Positions 43,450 through 52,152 of a DNA stretch of 64,000 nucleotides are shown here, piece by piece. The stretch comes from Acinetobacter sp. 10FS3-1. Lineage in GTDB: Bacteria > Pseudomonadota > Gammaproteobacteria > Pseudomonadales > Moraxellaceae. Under the pieces are notes generated by a model. It had not been told where the DNA came from. It did no database searches and was given only the letters and a program-made list of their open reading frames with translations. A program made the translations under genes and the position numbers. Where the stretch lies: positions 1 through 64,000 of the forward strand of contig NZ_CP039146.1 in assembly GCF_013343215.1 (NCBI RefSeq). Direction: 5' to 3'. Every line of letters begins with the position of its first letter. The stretch's first letter is position 1.

Positions 43450-45789
43450 CTATTTTCGCTCTAAGTGTTTAATCGATAAAGATTTGACATTATCTTGCAA
43501 TTGCTGGCGGGCTTGCTGTACATAGACATTCGGGATAAGTGAAGAATGCGGATGAAAAGCCTCTCGGTCACGTTGGTCATGACCATACAGGGCCTGAATT
43601 AAGTGAAAAGCTAATGCTGGTTTACCCTCTTGCTGCTCATGCATCAAAAAGTTCATGTCAAAATGACGTAACCAATTCGAATACATATTCTTTGGAAAGA
43701 CTCCTTGCATATATGAATTCACCCATTTTCTCGATAAAGGGATTAACTTAATTTTCCTGCTCTGCCATTCTTTGACAGTTATCGGCAAGATATCTTTACT
43801 AAAAATGACCTTACCAAAAAGATCATTTACAGTTATCTTCTTCTTTGCAAAGACTTGTCTAAAAAATGAACCGTACGCTTCAATAATTTGTTCTAAAAAG
43901 GCAGTGTAATTTTGCAGTGTTTTTATGAAAAAATCAGATAAAGGGATAAAACGACCATCTTTTCTTGCTTTACTATTTTTTTTATCATTCACATATAAAA
44001 GCTTGAGCTCAACACAATAATCATCCAAATTCCCCAACAGGTTTTTTTTAGGCCGACTTGCCAAACTCAACAAACTGATATGCCACATCCAACACGCATA
44101 TGCATTAAGTTGATTAATAATGTGCTTATCTTCTTGGATGTTTTCGTGACAATGTCTATGTAAAATATGGAATTGCTCTTTCACAAAATTGGGTTCAAGT
44201 GCCAGTTGGCTCCCTATCCTTCCTATAGATAATGCAGATTGCACTTTGAATTGTTGTTGCAATATTTTTAGTTCAGCCGTGTCTTCAGTAAAATGTGTGG
44301 AATGTGGTGTAAGTGCTTTTTCTAAAAAGGCTAGATATGTGCTACTGAGTTGAGTTTTCGGTAGCCCGCCATAATAGATACCAGGCATGTGATGCTGACT
44401 ATCCCGCCCAGCAATTACATGAGCAAGATATTCATTATATGTTTCATAATATATATGAAAATATAATTGAGCCTGCAGTTTTTCTACAGTGATCGAACCT
44501 ACAAACCGATTATCAAGCCAATTCTTAAGTTTCGTATTAATGTGTGTTGATGAAATTAGTGGATTCGATGCTTGTTCTATATAGTCAAACCAAGCAGAAG
44601 GTAAATGTAGTTGATGTGTCATCACTTCATTCCACCGCACATGATTTAAGCTCTTAATCTTCTGCTCTGTAATTTTAAGATTTAATTTGAGTAAATATTC
44701 GCGACGTCTACTTGAACCATTCTGGATCAAAATTCCATCTTGAATAAGCTCGTTAAAATCCATCAGTGCGACGGGTGATAATCCCGTCAAAAGTGACAAT
44801 AAACATGCTGCAGCGATTGCAGCATCCCTCCAGTGCCCGGATAACTCGGTTCTCAACACATAAACAATTTGCTTCAGTATATCTGGCGCCAAATAATGTG
44901 GATTTGTAACAAAAGGAGCATGACGGCGCTGGCGATGCCGCATTAGATGCGTCGCATTATCGCTGAGTATATAATTTAAATTTTTAGACTTTTCATCTTC
45001 TGAATAAAACTCCATTTCAGGATCTAATAGATCAACTTCACCCTCTTCATCTTTGTGAAGAGCGGCATCATAAATACTGATCTTTGCGTTATGTCCAATA
45101 TCTACTTGCTTACCCGTTTTAATTTCACGAAATTTTTTGAGTTCATTTTTCGTCGGCCATTGCAAAACTTTACTTTTTTTTGACTTACGCTGACGATGAA
45201 CAACACGACGATCATCAAGTCTTTTAAAAATTATTAATAGAGCCGATAAATACTCTATGGCTTGTACTTGTTTGAAATCTTTAATATTAAAAAGTTGATT
45301 ACGATCCTCCTTTTTCAAGTTACGTTCGTACATGACATAGCGATTTAGTAGCTCACTGCATTCTTGAAATAATTCAGCATGATTAGAATCCAGAACATAT
45401 CGTGATACATAGCGAAAGAGATCACAAACATGTTTTTGCTTATTCTCAGCTTTATCAATTTTTGCAAATTCTTGATACTGCCGATATGTTAAAAAACTCG
45501 CTTGTAGAATCAAATAACGTTCAGACGACAGCTCTTGAGTATTACTAGTAGTCGGGCATGCAAAATAACTTAAAGAAGCTAGATAATAATATTTACCTAA
45601 TTGTCTAGAACTAGATATATAGCCATATATCTGTTGTGCTTCCTTATATAGAGCATGGGCTTTTTCACGTAAATCATCTGATAGATCGACAAATTGTGTA
45701 TTCACAACATGATTGCGTAATAAACAATAATCTTTTTGGAATTTTTCTGCTAAATCTAAGAATTGCTCTTCTGTTTCAATCTTTGGCAT
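43450..45789 (-). CDS. Large recombinase-like protein (trio, second gene)
   Basis: The 779-residue protein has the feel of a degenerate tyrosine recombinase: RDAAIAAACLLSLLTGLSPVALMDF resembles the region around the first catalytic Arg, but the Arg is replaced. AFHLIQALYGHDQRDREAFHPHSSLIPNVYVQQAR near the end resembles the box-II His region and Tyr. It may be a catalytically weak partner of the 1066-residue protein or a DNA-binding subunit. It is cotranscribed with both neighbours (gaps of 4 and 12 bp). The family is not recognised with confidence. Confidence 0.7.
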   Translation of the reverse strand: MPKIETEEQFLDLAEKFQKDYCLLRNHVVNTQFVDLSDDLREKAHALYKEAQQIYGYISSSRQLGKYYYLASLSYFACPTTSNTQELSSERYLILQASFLTYRQYQEFAKIDKAENKQKHVCDLFRYVSRYVLDSNHAELFQECSELLNRYVMYERNLKKEDRNQLFNIKDFKQVQAIEYLSALLIIFKRLDDRRVVHRQRKSKKSKVLQWPTKNELKKFREIKTGKQVDIGHNAKISIYDAALHKDEEGEVDLLDPEMEFYSEDEKSKNLNYILSDNATHLMRHRQRRHAPFVTNPHYLAPDILKQIVYVLRTELSGHWRDAAIAAACLLSLLTGLSPVALMDFNELIQDGILIQNGSSRRREYLLKLNLKITEQKIKSLNHVRWNEVMTHQLHLPSAWFDYIEQASNPLISSTHINTKLKNWLDNRFVGSITVEKLQAQLYFHIYYETYNEYLAHVIAGRDSQHHMPGIYYGGLPKTQLSSTYLAFLEKALTPHSTHFTEDTAELKILQQQFKVQSALSIGRIGSQLALEPNFVKEQFHILHRHCHENIQEDKHIINQLNAYACWMWHISLLSLASRPKKNLLGNLDDYCVELKLLYVNDKKNSKARKDGRFIPLSDFFIKTLQNYTAFLEQIIEAYGSFFRQVFAKKKITVNDLFGKVIFSKDILPITVKEWQSRKIKLIPLSRKWVNSYMQGVFPKNMYSNWLRHFDMNFLMHEQQEGKPALAFHLIQALYGHDQRDREAFHPHSSLIPNVYVQQARQQLQDNVKSLSIKHLERK

Positions 45790-45801
45790 ATTCGCTTTCG
45801 C

Positions 45802-46266
45802 TTAATTTTTTATCAAATTGCATTGGTTAAATTCATTACGATCTGAACAATTTGGTAAAAGTTGATCTTTTATTGAACTCTTTGTCAGCTTAAAAAATCT
45901 AGCAAAAAATTTAGCATCCAGCTCTTTCTGAGCTTTTCTCTCAAAGCACAAGTGTTGCTGTGATTTTTCGATAAAATCATCAAGATTATGTATCAACTGT
46001 AAGATTGCAACATAATTAGAATGTACACGTAAGCATGGCTCCGTTTGCATTAATAGCAATATTTTTTGCCAAATTTTCACATAGATTATTTTGAACTTTG
46101 CTTGTACTACTACTTTCTGGCTCTGTTTAATCTTTTTGATTTTCAGTAGTTCTGAGTTAATTTTTACTATCTTAAATTGAACATTTTGTCGCTCAAAGCA
46201 AAAGGGCATGATAAATTGCCCCATAAATATCTCTATATTTTTTACTAAATAGTCAAATTTTAACAT
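45802..46266 (-). CDS. Hypothetical protein (trio, first gene)
   Basis: The 154-residue, strongly basic protein (many Lys and Gln, pattern FKIVKINSELLKIKKIKQSQKVVVQAKFKI) begins the operon 12 bp ahead of the 779-residue gene. No motif is recognised. A small DNA-binding accessory factor would fit its charge and position. The upstream 270 bp (46267-46540) is shared with the divergent Fic operon and holds promoters for both. Confidence 0.6.
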   Translation of the reverse strand: MLKFDYLVKNIEIFMGQFIMPFCFERQNVQFKIVKINSELLKIKKIKQSQKVVVQAKFKIIYVKIWQKILLLMQTEPCLRVHSNYVAILQLIHNLDDFIEKSQQHLCFERKAQKELDAKFFARFFKLTKSSIKDQLLPNCSDRNEFNQCNLIKN

Positions 46267-46540
46267 TTTTATCGATATAAAAAATGAGCATATCTTTGTA
46301 TATTAAAATTCATTTAATTTATCAACTAAATTTTCTCAAAATTACAATTATCAACAAATACATATGGTTTACTTATCATGGGTGGTCTAAATTTTAAAAA
46401 TTCTTCCACTTTTTTTTAGTTTTCTGTTATTACATGAAACAATACCGTTGTATTACATTTTGAAATGCTGTGTATGCAGCATTGATCAAAAAGATTCTCT
46501 GCTATACTTACTTCACGTGTAGCATCAATGGAGTTTCGAA

Positions 46541-46708
46541 ATGCTCAGAACCACTGAACAGAAAAAAAAATATATTCAAGCGACACGTGCGCAAAACTAT
46601 CAAGCCAGCCTAAAGCTTGAAGGCATTACAACGACAGCTCAAACAAATCAACAAAGTAAAGCTGAAATCTTGCAAAAATATAAGAAGTATTCGCAACCCG
46701 AAACTTAG
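46541..46708 (+). CDS. Small Fic-inhibitor antitoxin (YhfG/VbhA-like)
   Basis: The 55-residue ORF precedes the Fic gene by 12 bp. It contains S23-L-K-L-E27-G28, matching the Fic inhibition motif (S/T)xxxE(G/N) of class I antitoxins. It is otherwise a short charged helix with Arg/Lys, as in the YhfG family. A TATACT-type promoter -10 (about 46502) precedes it. Without this protein the Fic toxin would be unrestrained, so it is needed for the module to be tolerated. Confidence 0.8.
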   Translation: MLRTTEQKKKYIQATRAQNYQASLKLEGITTTAQTNQQSKAEILQKYKKYSQPET

Positions 46709-46720
46709 TCAGGTGCATGT

Positions 46721-47317
46721 ATGGATAAATATGGGGAAATGGGTGACAGCCTGTATTGTTACCCTGGCACAAATATCCTAAAGAACAAACTCAATATTCA
46801 TGATGAACAAATTTTAGAACAAGCTGAACTAGAACTGTCTGGATTGGCAAGTAACTTAATTGAATATGCTGAACCACCTTACGACTTACAATACTTAAAA
46901 TCAATTCATGCGCAGCTCTTTGGCGACTTATACGACTGGGCAGGAAAGTTAAGACAAATCGATATTTCCAAAGGTGACACCCGTTTTTGTAATTTTTCCC
47001 GTATTGAAATTGAAACCAATAAACTACTCAAACCGCTTCAAGAAAAAAAATACTTTCAAGGCTTAGCACCACAACAACTGATTCCTCAACTTGCCGACTT
47101 GTATTGTGAGCTTAATGTCATACACCCATTCCGTGAAGGTAATGGACGTACACAACGGATTTTCTTTGAGCATCTGATTGCTCATTGTGGTTATGGTATT
47201 GATTGGTCTCGCATTGACTCTCAACAACAATGGATTCAAGCCAATATTGAAGGTTTTTATGGTAATTTAAATCCATTAATTAAGATTTTTGAAATATGCT
47301 TTATTCAAAATACCTAA
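46721..47317 (+). CDS. fic: Fic-domain AMP-transferase toxin
   Basis: The 198-residue protein has the full Fic motif HPFREGNGRTQR (135-146) in a Fido fold. The flap region (ISKGDTRFCNFSRIEIETN) binds targets. Class I Fic toxins transfer AMP to proteins such as gyrase or topoisomerase IV. The Glu that inhibits class II and III Fic proteins is supplied here by the small upstream protein. The operon is divergent from the recombinase trio. Confidence 0.92.
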   Translation: MDKYGEMGDSLYCYPGTNILKNKLNIHDEQILEQAELELSGLASNLIEYAEPPYDLQYLKSIHAQLFGDLYDWAGKLRQIDISKGDTRFCNFSRIEIETNKLLKPLQEKKYFQGLAPQQLIPQLADLYCELNVIHPFREGNGRTQRIFFEHLIAHCGYGIDWSRIDSQQQWIQANIEGFYGNLNPLIKIFEICFIQNT

Positions 47318-47444
47318 AATTTAAGTAGTCGAAGCCCACAATCCTTAATGAGCCATCATCTTTGCTTCAATCCACTGATTAATTTCCCAAATAAACCAAC
47401 AATCACGATTCTTAGAAATCTTAATACTCTTCGGGTAATTTAGG
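47318..47444. other. Short gap before IS66
   Basis: About 130 bp between fic and the IS66 end contains no gene or terminator hairpin that I can see. Confidence 0.4.
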
Positions 47445-47530
47445 GTAAGCGTCCGCTGAACACACCTTATGAATTCATCCTATAAGCCTTAATTTAGTCC
47501 CCACTTAAAAACAAGTGGGGACTAAAATTT

Positions 47531-47914
47531 ATGACTACAAATCACCAGACATCCATCGCATCTCTTGCGAAAAAACGAAGAACATACAGTGCTGAATTTA
47601 AACAGCAGATCGTTCAGGCTTGTAAAGCACCGGACGTTTCAATTGCTTCGGTCGCTTTGCAACATGGATTGAATACAAATCTTGTATCCAAATGGATTCG
47701 CTTAATTGATGGTAAGCCAGGGAATGATCGCTCACCACTACCGAATAAACCTGCATTTATTGCCTTATCTTGCTCTGCACCATTAGATCCTACTCCTACT
47801 GACATGTTAACGGTTCAAATTACTTTACCCCACTCAAAAGCAGAAATTGGCTTGAAATGGCAAGTATCAGAAATATCTGCTTTAGCAGAATTACTCAAGG
47901 CACTTGCAACATGA
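47531..47914 (+). CDS. tnpA: IS66 TnpA
   Basis: The 127-residue protein has an N-terminal HTH (RRTYSAEFKQQIVQACKAPDVSIASVALQHGLNTNLVSKWIR in pieces) typical of the IS66 accessory protein. It is necessary for transposition along with TnpB in this family. Its TGA overlaps the tnpB ATG (ATGA), so translation is coupled. Confidence 0.9.
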   Translation: MTTNHQTSIASLAKKRRTYSAEFKQQIVQACKAPDVSIASVALQHGLNTNLVSKWIRLIDGKPGNDRSPLPNKPAFIALSCSAPLDPTPTDMLTVQITLPHSKAEIGLKWQVSEISALAELLKALAT

Positions 47915-48246
47915 TCCGCATTGATGAAATCTGGCTTTCTACCCAACCTCTGGATATGCGAGCAGGGATGGATACTATCATGGCTCAGGTGGTGAGAGCC
48001 TTTGGCTACATTAAACCGCATTGTGCTTACCTGTTCTGTAATAAACGTGGCCATCGCATGAAAGTGCTGGTACATGATGGACTGGGCATCTGGCTGTGTG
48101 CCCGGCGGCTGGAACAGGGAAAATTCCACTGGGCGCAGGTTCACCAGGGTGAAAGCATGGCGATCAGTCCGGAACAGTTACAGGCACTGATCCAGGGTTT
48201 ACCTTGGCAGCGCATTGGACGACAGCAGGTGGTGACGATGCTCTAA
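47911..48246 (+). CDS. tnpB: IS66 TnpB (Orf2)
   Basis: The 111-residue protein starts at ATG 47911 (MIRIDEIWLSTQPLDMRAGMDTI), overlapping tnpA. The pattern AYLFCNKRGHRMKVLVHDGLGIWLCARRLEQGKFHW is diagnostic of the IS66 Orf2 family. An open frame continues upstream but has no homology there. It is required for transposition but its biochemical role is unclear. Confidence 0.93.
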   Translation: MIRIDEIWLSTQPLDMRAGMDTIMAQVVRAFGYIKPHCAYLFCNKRGHRMKVLVHDGLGIWLCARRLEQGKFHWAQVHQGESMAISPEQLQALIQGLPWQRIGRQQVVTML

Positions 48247-48320
48247 ACTAGGCTGTTCCATTCTGCTATTCTCCAAACGTTCTATTTCCTCTGCGTCATG
48301 ACCTCAGGCATACTGCGGTC

Positions 48321-49925
48321 ATGAATACGCTGCCAGACTTAAGCCAACTGACCCATGAACAACTGCTGGAATTTACCAGACAGTTGGCAATGCAGCATCA
48401 GTCTCTGGCACAATCAAATCAAGAATTAGAAAAATCAAACCAGCAATTGGATGCCAAAGTTCAACATCTTTCCATTCTCACGCAAAAATACGAGCATGAG
48501 CTCGCACTATTTAAACAGCACAAATTTGGCAGTAAAAACGAACATCTCACCACAAAACAAATCCACCTATGGGACGAAGCGGTCGAAGAAGATATCGCAG
48601 CAGTTGATTTGGAACTGGAGCGGCTGAATGCAGATAAAACCGATGCAGCGACAGAGAAAGCCACAGTCAACAAACCTAAACGTCGACTGCTGCCAGATCA
48701 TCTACACACCATCCGTATTGAGCATGAACCTGCATCAACCCAATGCAGTTGTGGCTGCCAGTTACGTCGTATCGGCGAAGATATCAGTGAAAAACTGCAT
48801 TTCAGACCAGCACAGTTCTACAAGGAACAGCATGTCCGTGGCAAATGGGTCTGTGATCAGTGCGACACTCTGACTCAGCAAGCGATGCCCGCCTATGTGA
48901 TTGATAAAGGCATTGCTTCACCTGAACTGCTCAGCCATGTGCTGGTATCGAAGTATGCCGATCATTTGCCGCTGTACCGTCAGCGCCTGATCTATCAGCG
49001 GGCGGGCATTGATCTGTCCAGATCTACTTTATCTGACTGGATTGGTCGCTGCGGTGTGGAACTGGAACCTCTGGCCAATGCCTTAAAAGAGGTGGTGCTG
49101 CAACAGCAGGTGCTGCATGCAGATGAAACACCAGTCACCATTATGCGGATGGATGATGATGAGAAAAAACCGAAGAAAGGTTATGTCTGGGCCTATGCCA
49201 CCACACAGTACAATCCAGTTCAAGCGGTGATCTATGACTTTCAGGATAGCCGTTCAGGCCAGCATGCTGCAGAGTTCTTGAAAGGCTGGCAGGGTTATCT
49301 AGTCTGTGATGATTACAGTGGTTATAAAGCACGCTTTAAATCAGGCCAGGTGATTGAGGTGGGCTGCATGGCCCATGCGCGTCGTAAATTCCATGAACTG
49401 CATGTGACCAAAAAAAGTCAGGTCGCTGAACAGGCATTAGTGCTGATTCAGAAACTGTATGCCATAGAAGCAGAACTCAGGAAAAAGACCGATAGTACAG
49501 CAGAACAGCGCCGCGAATACCGACAACAGCACAGCCAACCGGTGATGCAACAACTATATGAATGGCTCAACCAACATTATCTGACGGTACCATCGAGTTC
49601 TCCCACCGCCAAGGCCATCAATTACACGCTGAAGCGTTGGTCAGCTTTAAGCCGCTATCTGGATGATGGCAATCTACCCATTGACAATAACTGGGCAGAG
49701 AACTCAATGCGTCCCTGGGCATTGGGACGAAAGAACTGGCTATTTGCAGGTTCGCTGCGTAGTGGTCAACGAGCGGCCAATATCATGACTTTAATCCAGT
49801 CAGCAAAGCTGAATGGGCTGGATCCGTATGCCTATCTCAGTGATGTGCTGAAAAGGCTGCCGACACATAAAGCGACCCAAATAGAAGAATTACTGCCACA
49901 TCGCTGGAAATCCAACTCAAATTAA
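48321..49925 (+). CDS. tnpC: IS66 transposase TnpC
   Basis: The 534-residue protein has a coiled-coil N-terminus (LEFTRQLAMQHQSLAQSNQELEKSNQQLDAKVQ in pieces) and a zinc-finger-like segment (STQCSCGCQLR, VCDQCDTLTQQ). The DDE core has VLHADETPVTI (Asp), LVCDDYSGYKA (Asp) and the Glu in LPIDNNWAENSMRPWALGRKNW. The C-terminus is complete. It is the catalytic subunit. Confidence 0.95.
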   Translation: MNTLPDLSQLTHEQLLEFTRQLAMQHQSLAQSNQELEKSNQQLDAKVQHLSILTQKYEHELALFKQHKFGSKNEHLTTKQIHLWDEAVEEDIAAVDLELERLNADKTDAATEKATVNKPKRRLLPDHLHTIRIEHEPASTQCSCGCQLRRIGEDISEKLHFRPAQFYKEQHVRGKWVCDQCDTLTQQAMPAYVIDKGIASPELLSHVLVSKYADHLPLYRQRLIYQRAGIDLSRSTLSDWIGRCGVELEPLANALKEVVLQQQVLHADETPVTIMRMDDDEKKPKKGYVWAYATTQYNPVQAVIYDFQDSRSGQHAAEFLKGWQGYLVCDDYSGYKARFKSGQVIEVGCMAHARRKFHELHVTKKSQVAEQALVLIQKLYAIEAELRKKTDSTAEQRREYRQQHSQPVMQQLYEWLNQHYLTVPSSSPTAKAINYTLKRWSALSRYLDDGNLPIDNNWAENSMRPWALGRKNWLFAGSLRSGQRAANIMTLIQSAKLNGLDPYAYLSDVLKRLPTHKATQIEELLPHRWKSNSN

Positions 49926-49956
49926 AAAATAGGCATGGGGTTCAGCGGACGCTTAC

Positions 49957-50145
49957 ATAGATTGTTAACTTAGATAGACTTTTAAGCAATGTAACTTGCC
50001 GCATGTTTATCAACATATGTCTCAAAAAAGTCTGCCCATACATAGATTTATGGCGTTTAGTGCTTAAATTTCAGATTAATCTTCGTCTGATGACCTGAAT
50101 GGATGTTACAGATTACATGCAGGTGAATTACTCTGTGGCTGTATC
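49957..50145. other. Gap after IS66
   Basis: About 190 bp with no ORF of note. Parts may be the eroded upstream portion of the umuC-like fragment that follows. Confidence 0.35.
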
Positions 50146-50403
50146 ATGGCTTTTGTGCAATCCAATCCATTTGATCCGAATGTTCTCTTTTGCAATAAAG
50201 CAGCCTCTTCTGCTTTTCCTGAACCAACGAACTATGTCATTGATTTGATTCAACCGACAACAGTGATGCTGAATCAAATCTCCAAAGAAGGGATTAAATG
50301 CAAGAAATATGGTAAGAAAAAGATAGGGGATGGAAGTTATTATCCGTCTAATTGGAACCAGCCCATGAGTCGAGATCAGTTGAGTAAGAATCATTTTAAA
50401 TGA
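50146..50403 (+). pseudogene. UmuC C-terminal fragment
   Basis: The 85-residue frame resembles the UmuC little-finger/DUF4113 region, in the order QSNPFDPN...AFPEPTNYVIDLIQPTTVMLNQISKEGIKCKKYG. It corresponds to the part where UmuC proteins read PFNP..AFP.PT.DT..LI..A..LL..I...GYRYKKAG. It lacks the catalytic domain. It differs from the umuC at 37162-39694, so it is a relic of a second error-prone polymerase gene. The call is by eye and would benefit from a profile search. Confidence 0.45.
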
Positions 50404-50827
50404 ATAAGAGAAGGATGGCTTACCTCACTTCTCCGAATAACAATGCTATGCTTTTCAACCAAGGTTATAAATTGGCAACTACATTTCATTCTTCTTCATG
50501 CTGGTCCTATAGCCTGTAGACAATTACTACATCATTTGCATTCAATGCTCAATACAGCCTGTCAGCAGAACCGCAGCGATACTTTTTTTCGTGCATACAT
50601 GTAGTGTTTAAATCCATTCATTTTTCAATGATCCTCTGCCGTTTATCACATTTATGGTCGATCTTTAACCTTGTGAAAAATGCACATACCGATCCCTTCA
50701 AACTGTCAAATTTATGTATGCATGACATTTAAAGAAAATTATCTGATCAATTTTTTTAGGTAAAATTCATCAAGAAAAAAGTTATTATTATTCATAACAT
50801 CACCAATAACCACATAAAAACAATAAT
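50404..50827. other. Non-coding accessory region
   Basis: Roughly 420 AT-rich bp without a convincing gene. Short hairpins are present but none stands out. It separates the umuC relic from a resolvase relic. Confidence 0.4.
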
Positions 50828-51013
50828 TTAATAAATTATTCTTCCAATTTTTTTATATTTAGTGTTATTACCCGAAGCACGGTCAACAAAAATCCGGTCG
50901 ACCTCAATTCCTTCAAGTTGACGTCCAGTGTTTTGCTCGACAGAACTTACCCGGACATACCCTACTTTTTGGCCTTTCACTTTTTCACGCCCCAATTGGA
51001 TAAAAATGAACAA
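50828..51013 (-). pseudogene. Serine recombinase N-terminal fragment
   Basis: About 40 residues (KVGYVRVSSVEQNTGRQLEGIEVDRIFVDRASGNN) match the start of Tn3-type resolvases, including the catalytic Ser region YVRVSS. The frame then degenerates (TKYKKIGRIIY) and stops. It is the 5' scar of a lost transposon or invertase gene. Confidence 0.75.
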
Positions 51014-51106
51014 TTTCGTAAATTATAAATCTTTAACACTAAAGTTACATGTTACTTATGATTAAAAATCATTTAAATGATACATAATTTCATGAACTTT
51101 CAGATT

Positions 51107-51134
51107 GTAACTTTAGGGTATACTTTAAAGTTAC
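51107..51134. promoter_or_regulatory. Operator-like inverted repeat with embedded TATACT
   Basis: GTAACTTTA (51107-51115) and TAAAGTTAC (51126-51134) are exact complements around GGGTATACTT. A further AAAGTTACA occurs about 70 bp to the left. The size and promoter-like centre recall MerR-family operators, but no matching regulator gene is adjacent. Confidence 0.45.
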
Positions 51135-51166
51135 ACAAAACATCTATATGAAGACTAAAGTCCAAA

Positions 51167-52066
51167 TTAGTGTTTATGTTGGTTCAATGTATTACATTTC
51201 GTATTTTCTATTTGTAACGTAATTTCAGTAATATTATGATTATGTTTTAGAACTTCTAAGGCCTTTTGATAGAGTTGATCTGTATTGCTATTCGGAGCAA
51301 CCAAATGAGCAGTTAAATGAATATTTCTTGAGGATATAGCCCAGACTTTCAACTGATGAATCCCTTCAACGCCCTCTAGCTTCAATAAATCATTTCTTAA
51401 CGACTCAATATCAATCTCATCAGGAACTCCTTCAAGCAGAATATGAATACTTTGTTTTAATAAAATCCAAGTTCGAGGTAAGACCCAGAAGCCAATTAAC
51501 ACAGCGATTACGGTATCAACCCACATCCACTGGGTAAAATAAATAACTATTCCTCCGATAATCACGCCTATCGATCCTAGAGCATCACTAAGAACTTCTA
51601 AATATGCACCTTTTATATTTAGACTTCCTTCAGCACTAGCAGAAAGGATTTTCATTGAAATCAAATTTATGACCAAACCAATGACCGCGACAATCATCAT
51701 TCCAACACTTTGAATTTCAGCAGGGTTCGTAAAACGTTGATAAGCTTCATATACAATATATATTGCTACCACAAAAAGCATCACCGCATTAAACAGAGCC
51801 GCTAAAATTTCAAATCGCTGATAGCCAAAAGTTCTTTTATCATCTGCGGCTTTTTTACCAATTTTGATAGCGGCAAGAGCAATAGCTAAAGCGGCTACAT
51901 CAGTAAACATATGAGCTGCATCAGATAACAAAGCCAAACTTTGGGTAATAAAAGCAGCGACAACTTCTACTATTAAAAAAGTAGTCGTTAAACCTAAGGC
52001 AACCATTAACTTCTTACTATTTTCTTCAGTAACAACCGCATGGCCATGATCATGATGTTCTGACAT
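51167..52066 (-). CDS. czcD: CzcD-type cation diffusion facilitator
   Basis: The 299-residue protein has a His-rich start (HHDHGH), six transmembrane helices with the CDF metal-site residues in LLSDAAHMFTD and YLEVLSDALGS, and a cytoplasmic C-terminal domain. The tail ends with His (NQHKH). It exports Zn, Cd and Co into the periplasm for the CzcCBA pump. It is read after czcA across an 86-bp gap holding a strong stem-loop. Confidence 0.93.
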   Translation of the reverse strand: MSEHHDHGHAVVTEENSKKLMVALGLTTTFLIVEVVAAFITQSLALLSDAAHMFTDVAALAIALAAIKIGKKAADDKRTFGYQRFEILAALFNAVMLFVVAIYIVYEAYQRFTNPAEIQSVGMMIVAVIGLVINLISMKILSASAEGSLNIKGAYLEVLSDALGSIGVIIGGIVIYFTQWMWVDTVIAVLIGFWVLPRTWILLKQSIHILLEGVPDEIDIESLRNDLLKLEGVEGIHQLKVWAISSRNIHLTAHLVAPNSNTDQLYQKALEVLKHNHNITEITLQIENTKCNTLNQHKH

Positions 52067-52096
52067 AAAATATTTTCCTTATTCTATTTATGATGA

Positions 52097-52129
52097 GCAG
52101 AGATATTGGATAACAGCCAATATCTCTGC
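52097..52129 (-). other. Stem-loop between czcA and czcD
   Basis: GCAGAGATATTGG (52097-52109) and its exact complement (52117-52129) form a 13-bp stem with a 7-nt loop. It lacks a T-run in the czcA-to-czcD direction, so it may be an mRNA processing or stability element, or a weak terminator separating czcD from the czcCBA transcript. Confidence 0.65.
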
Positions 52130-52152
52130 TGTAAATCGACTAATCTATTGGA

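Larger units (their letters stand above)
47445..49956 (+). mobile_element. IS66-family element, complete
   Basis: The ends GTAAGCGTCCGCTGAAC (47445) and GTTCAGCGGACGCTTAC (to 49956) are 17-bp perfect inverted repeats. The element carries tnpA, tnpB and tnpC in the standard IS66 order, all intact. The flanking 8-mers (aatttagg and atagattg) are different, so no target duplication remains. A 600-bp piece of a close relative is fused into the ORF at 14352-15731. Confidence 0.93.

Noticed and set aside
50128..50394. Minus-strand 88-codon ORF
   Set aside because: The plus-strand frame has recognisable UmuC C-terminal pattern; the reverse frame has no motif or ribosome site.
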